This document shows, piece after piece, positions 24,903 through 27,204 of a stretch of 27,204 bases of DNA. Under the pieces are notes generated by a model. The model was given only the letters and a program-made list of their open reading frames with translations, was not told where the DNA came from and searched no databases. This DNA comes from GWF2-38-10 sp964527595. Its GTDB lineage: Bacteria; Babelota; Babeliae; Babelales; RVW-14. The stretch spans positions 1 to 27,204 of the forward strand of contig CAZGPI010000014.1 in assembly GCA_964527595.1 (NCBI GenBank). Reading direction: 5' to 3'. A program made the translations under genes and the position numbers. Position 1 is the first letter of the stretch; every line of letters begins with the position of its first letter.

Positions 24903-24940
24903 AAAGAAGAAAAGATCGATTAGATTAATCGAACGAATCT

Positions 24941-25567
24941 CTATTCTTTATGCATATAATAATAAAAAATACTTGCCAATATTCCTCCGGTAAATGGACC
25001 GATGAGGTAAATAGGCAAGTATAAATATGACGAACCGCCCTTTAAAAGATCAAAAAATATTGGGCCTATTCCTGTAGCCGGATTAAATGCACCACCAGAA
25101 AATGAACCACCCATAAATGCAATTGCTGCAAAAGTTAGTCCAATAATGAAGTTGTTCATATTGGATGGTTGTTGTTTTGGCGAGGTTGTTTCCAAAATTA
25201 CGGCACAAAAAATAAAGGTTCCAATTGCCTCAATGATCATTGGTTTAATTACACCAAGTGATGCGATCGGTGCAGGGAAAACTATTTTGCCAAAAAGGTA
25301 ATAATATAGAGCTCCAGCGGCAAATGCGCCTAAAGTTTGGCTGACCATATAACCGGGAACGTGAAGCAATGAGAATTTTCCTCTAAGCCATAATGAAAGT
25401 GTAACGGCAGGATTGTAATGGGCTCCTGATATGTTTGCTCCAATATATATAGCTGAGGCGAGCATGAGGCCTATTGCTAATGGGTTGCCTGTTGAAAGAA
25501 TGGTGAACACAAGGAAAAACGTTCCGATGCATTCAAGTATGTATTGTTTTAAAAACGACATATTCAT
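24941..25567 (-). CDS. MIP-family channel (aquaporin-like) with altered selectivity filter
   Basis: This 208-aa integral membrane protein has six predicted membrane segments and two NPA half-helices (NPA 52-54 in GAHYNPAVT; NPA 162-164 in GGAFNPATG). The family conducts water or small neutral solutes across the inner membrane. It is slightly shorter than E. coli AqpZ (231 aa). A gap-free by-eye alignment around both NPA motifs puts Ile32, Ala150, Gly159 and Thr165 at the AqpZ filter positions Phe, His, Thr and Arg, so the near-invariant Arg is missing and the pore may be wide and uncharged. The start is ATG at 25567, with AAGGAA inside the end of the upstream gene; ATG at 25561 is the alternative. 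It is the last gene of a three-gene operon, 5 bp after its neighbour. The family is certain, the substrate unknown. Confidence 0.93.
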   Translation of the reverse strand: MNMSFLKQYILECIGTFFLVFTILSTGNPLAIGLMLASAIYIGANISGAHYNPAVTLSLWLRGKFSLLHVPGYMVSQTLGAFAAGALYYYLFGKIVFPAPIASLGVIKPMIIEAIGTFIFCAVILETTSPKQQPSNMNNFIIGLTFAAIAFMGGSFSGGAFNPATGIGPIFFDLLKGGSSYLYLPIYLIGPFTGGILASIFYYYMHKE

Positions 25568-25572
25568 GAAAA

Positions 25573-26475
25573 TTATTTCCTTCTTGGTTGAGCTTTTAAA
25601 GACTGCATAAGCGCATTTACATATTGCTTTTGATTTGGAGCAAGGAAGTTTGATTTTAGCGCCTTTTGAAGAAGCGTTATAAATTGTAAGCGTAAATCAG
25701 GACTTAATTGATCGCTTTGCTTTGAGAGTTTATTGAGTACATTGGTGAATTCACTAATGGCCGCAGCGTCAATTTGTTTCGTTCCCTCTTGATCTAATAA
25801 GGTGATAAGGCTGGCCATGATCATTGACGCTTTTTTTAATTGTATAGCAGCTTTAATTTTTGCGACGTAGGTTTTGGGGGATATGATAGGTGCCATTTTT
25901 GGGATTTGTACCGGCTGCTTTTTTATGGTTGGGGCAGGAGGCGGTTTGAGCGCTGGAACCATCGTTTTTTCAATATGATCCATTTGCGCGCTGGTCAAAA
26001 AACTTACTTTTTTCCGATTGTTTGTTATGGCTGAAAATATTTGTTTTCCATGTAAAGAAAGCTGTTCACGTGCATCAAAAAGCGCAACAAGTGTTGTAGC
26101 CAATACATTTTGGGTTTGTGCGGCAACCTTTAGGGTTGAAGTTCTAGTGATTAACTCTCTGAGGGTTGTCAGTTCTTGCTCACCAATATTTGTTGGATAT
26201 GTTTTTGCCCATTCAAACCAATTTAACAGTGTTTTTACATCTTCTGATTCTTGGTGCACTGGATTAATTATGTTTTTAGTCTCTGTCGTTACTTGTTGAG
26301 CTGTGGTGCGATGTTGTATTTCTGATTTAGGTTGATCAATAGGTTTTTGCAATTCAGGTAGGTCTTGTTCCTGCTTTGGCGGAGCGTCTGGTAAAAGTGC
26401 AATGGCTTGTAGTTGTGCATAAAAACAAGTTATGCCAAACCCTAATGAGCATAGTAATTTAATTGTAGTTTTCAT
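25573..26475 (-). CDS. Secreted helical protein of unknown function with two related helical units
   Basis: This 300-aa protein starts with ATG after AAAGGA (gap 7). Residues 1-24 are a signal peptide (KTTIK, hydrophobic core, AQLQA). A Pro/Gln/Glu-rich linker (about 28-75) follows, then two alpha-helical units of about 90 residues (81-176 and 202-293) separated by a Pro/Lys-rich stretch (177-200). Both units end in a similar way: FLTSAQMDHIEKTMVPAL and FLAPNQKQYVNALMQSL. A third unit of this kind lies in the neighbouring gene upstream in the operon. I recognise no known family. It lies 21 bp after that gene and 5 bp before the channel gene. A periplasmic or exported location is inferred from the signal peptide. 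Confidence 0.85.
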   Translation of the reverse strand: MKTTIKLLCSLGFGITCFYAQLQAIALLPDAPPKQEQDLPELQKPIDQPKSEIQHRTTAQQVTTETKNIINPVHQESEDVKTLLNWFEWAKTYPTNIGEQELTTLRELITRTSTLKVAAQTQNVLATTLVALFDAREQLSLHGKQIFSAITNNRKKVSFLTSAQMDHIEKTMVPALKPPPAPTIKKQPVQIPKMAPIISPKTYVAKIKAAIQLKKASMIMASLITLLDQEGTKQIDAAAISEFTNVLNKLSKQSDQLSPDLRLQFITLLQKALKSNFLAPNQKQYVNALMQSLKAQPRRK

Positions 26476-26496
26476 GTTATGGTCCTTTCTTCTTTA

Positions 26497-27204
26497 TTAG
26501 GCGGTCATCTTTTTCTGTATACGTTGAATTAAGCTGTTTCTCGCCCAATCGATTTGACGCTCTGGAATCAATGTGGTATTCGTCGAGTTTTGAATCAGTT
26601 TCATAAAGAGGATAAGTGCATCGCGATCGCTTTTTGGGCATTCGTTATAAAGGCGCTCAAGTGTTTTGACATAAGCTTTTTGTTGATCTGGGGTGCACGT
26701 AATTTCTTGAGCAAATGCTATAAGGTTTTTGAGTGTTGTCATTTTTGTTCTAAATGAAGCATTTCCCGTTAAGTCAGCGATGAATTTGCTAAATTGAGCC
26801 CCGATTTTTTTAGTATCGGCTGGAGTCGATGATATGCCTGGGCGTCCACTAAGGCCGCCAGTTTGGTGTGCTACTTGGCCTGGCTTTGGCGCTTGGGTGC
26901 CTGTTTTAGGATCGATAATCGGGGTTCCAGGTTGTCCATAAACGACAGGTTGTTTGGTTCTAGGATCGATTTTTGGATCTCCTGTTTTAGGATCGATAAT
27001 CGGGGTTCCAGGTTGTCCATAAACGACAGGTTGTTTGGTTCTAGGATCGATTTTTGGATCTCCTGTTTTAGGATCGATAATCGGGGTTCCAGGTTGTCCA
27101 TAAACGACAGGTTGTTTGGTTCTAGGATCGATTTTTGGATCTCCTGTTGTAGGATCGATAATCGGGGTTCCAGGTTGTCCATAAACGACAGGTTGTTTGG
27201 TTCT
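26497..27204 (-). CDS. Proline-rich tandem-repeat protein with C-terminal helical unit (5' end outside window)
   Basis: The frame is open without a stop from the right edge to the TAA at 26497-26499, so 235 residues are visible. The ATG at 26742 is probably internal, since continuous open sequence lies upstream and the repeats are in the same frame. The first 101 visible residues are a 27-residue repeat (VVYGQPGTPIIDPKTG, then DPKIDPRTKQP). A Gly/Pro/Thr linker (GRPGISSTPADTK) follows, then about 90 helical residues resembling the two units of the next gene (NLIAFAQE, LILFMKLIQNS, LIPERQIDWARNSLIQ). The repeat resembles extended, stalk-like Pro-rich regions of surface proteins. It is the first visible gene of the operon. 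The function is unknown, and the missing N-terminus may hold a signal peptide. Confidence 0.85.
   Translation of the reverse strand, partial: RTKQPVVYGQPGTPIIDPTTGDPKIDPRTKQPVVYGQPGTPIIDPKTGDPKIDPRTKQPVVYGQPGTPIIDPKTGDPKIDPRTKQPVVYGQPGTPIIDPKTGTQAPKPGQVAHQTGGLSGRPGISSTPADTKKIGAQFSKFIADLTGNASFRTKMTTLKNLIAFAQEITCTPDQQKAYVKTLERLYNECPKSDRDALILFMKLIQNSTNTTLIPERQIDWARNSLIQRIQKKMTA
26901..27204 (-). repeat. 81-bp tandem repeat, 3.75 copies visible, running off the window
   Basis: Copies start at 26901, 26982, 27063 and 27144 (plus-strand coordinates) with an exact 81-bp period. I see one base difference among them (T to G at 27149, in CTGTTGT). Each unit holds two related halves around TAGGATCGAT. 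The period is a multiple of three, so gain or loss of units keeps the coding frame. Confidence 0.95.

Noticed and set aside
25840..26299. Plus-strand frames opposite the 300-aa secreted protein
   Set aside because: They are shadows of a minus-strand gene that has a signal peptide, a good ribosome binding site and operon context.
26871..27182. 103-codon minus-strand frame with MDNLEPRLSIL-type repeats
   Set aside because: It lies in a different frame over the 81-bp repeats. The Pro-rich frame is continuous with the downstream helical coding region and open to the edge, whereas this one ends within the linker.
26901..27204. 81-bp direct repeats as a possible CRISPR array
   Set aside because: The repeats are directly adjacent without unique spacers and lie in a coding frame.

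Overview
The window reads as a low-GC bacterial genome segment (A+T-rich codons and intergenic DNA, standard genetic code, clear AGGAG-type ribosome binding sites). It is almost entirely a locus of very large secreted repeat proteins. Secreted beta-helix, WD40-like and collagen-like proteins, together with a small secreted-protein operon and a divergent aquaporin, would fit a host-associated bacterium such as an amoeba symbiont of the candidate phylum Dependentiae (TM6). This placement is inference from general character; no phylogenetic marker, tRNA or rRNA lies in the window. I see no transposase, integrase or CRISPR array.

Left and central region, + strand (1-24863). A partial C-type gene (1-1133) ends at a hairpin terminator. 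Then come three transcription units, each beginning with an 'A-type' gene behind the same promoter layout (TTGNNA, 22 nt, TATAAC). Unit 1 is A1 alone (1339-8541, 2400 aa). Unit 2 is A2 (8825-13789, 1654 aa) plus B1 (13822-16032, 736 aa). Unit 3 is A3 (16190-18970, 926 aa), B2 (18999-21377, 792 aa) and C (21393-24863, 1156 aa). Every complete gene starts with a putative Sec signal peptide. All are built from one parallel beta-helix-like module family, recognised by LNGC, TGMRLT, FGNG and a C-terminal YxNQQ-like tail. A1 and A2 carry seven-bladed WD40/PD40-like beta-propellers inserted at one fixed point of that module: four propellers in A1, two in A2. C carries a Gly-X-Y collagen-like stretch of about 585 residues where its paralogue at the left edge has ordinary sequence. 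B2 and C are divergent continuations of the same theme.

Right region, - strand (24941-27204). A three-gene operon reads right to left: a secreted protein cut by the window edge, with 81-bp Pro-rich tandem repeats; a 300-aa secreted helical protein sharing a helical unit with it; and a MIP-family channel with both NPA motifs but a non-canonical selectivity filter. It ends at a hairpin terminator shared with the convergent gene C.

The central finding is a modular kit for extracellular proteins: one beta-helix scaffold, one insertion point that accepts propeller cassettes, a collagen rod in another family member, and long patches of perfect nucleotide identity between paralogues that suggest ongoing recombination. 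An adhesin, surface-coat or host-contact role is inference; nothing in the sequence proves it.
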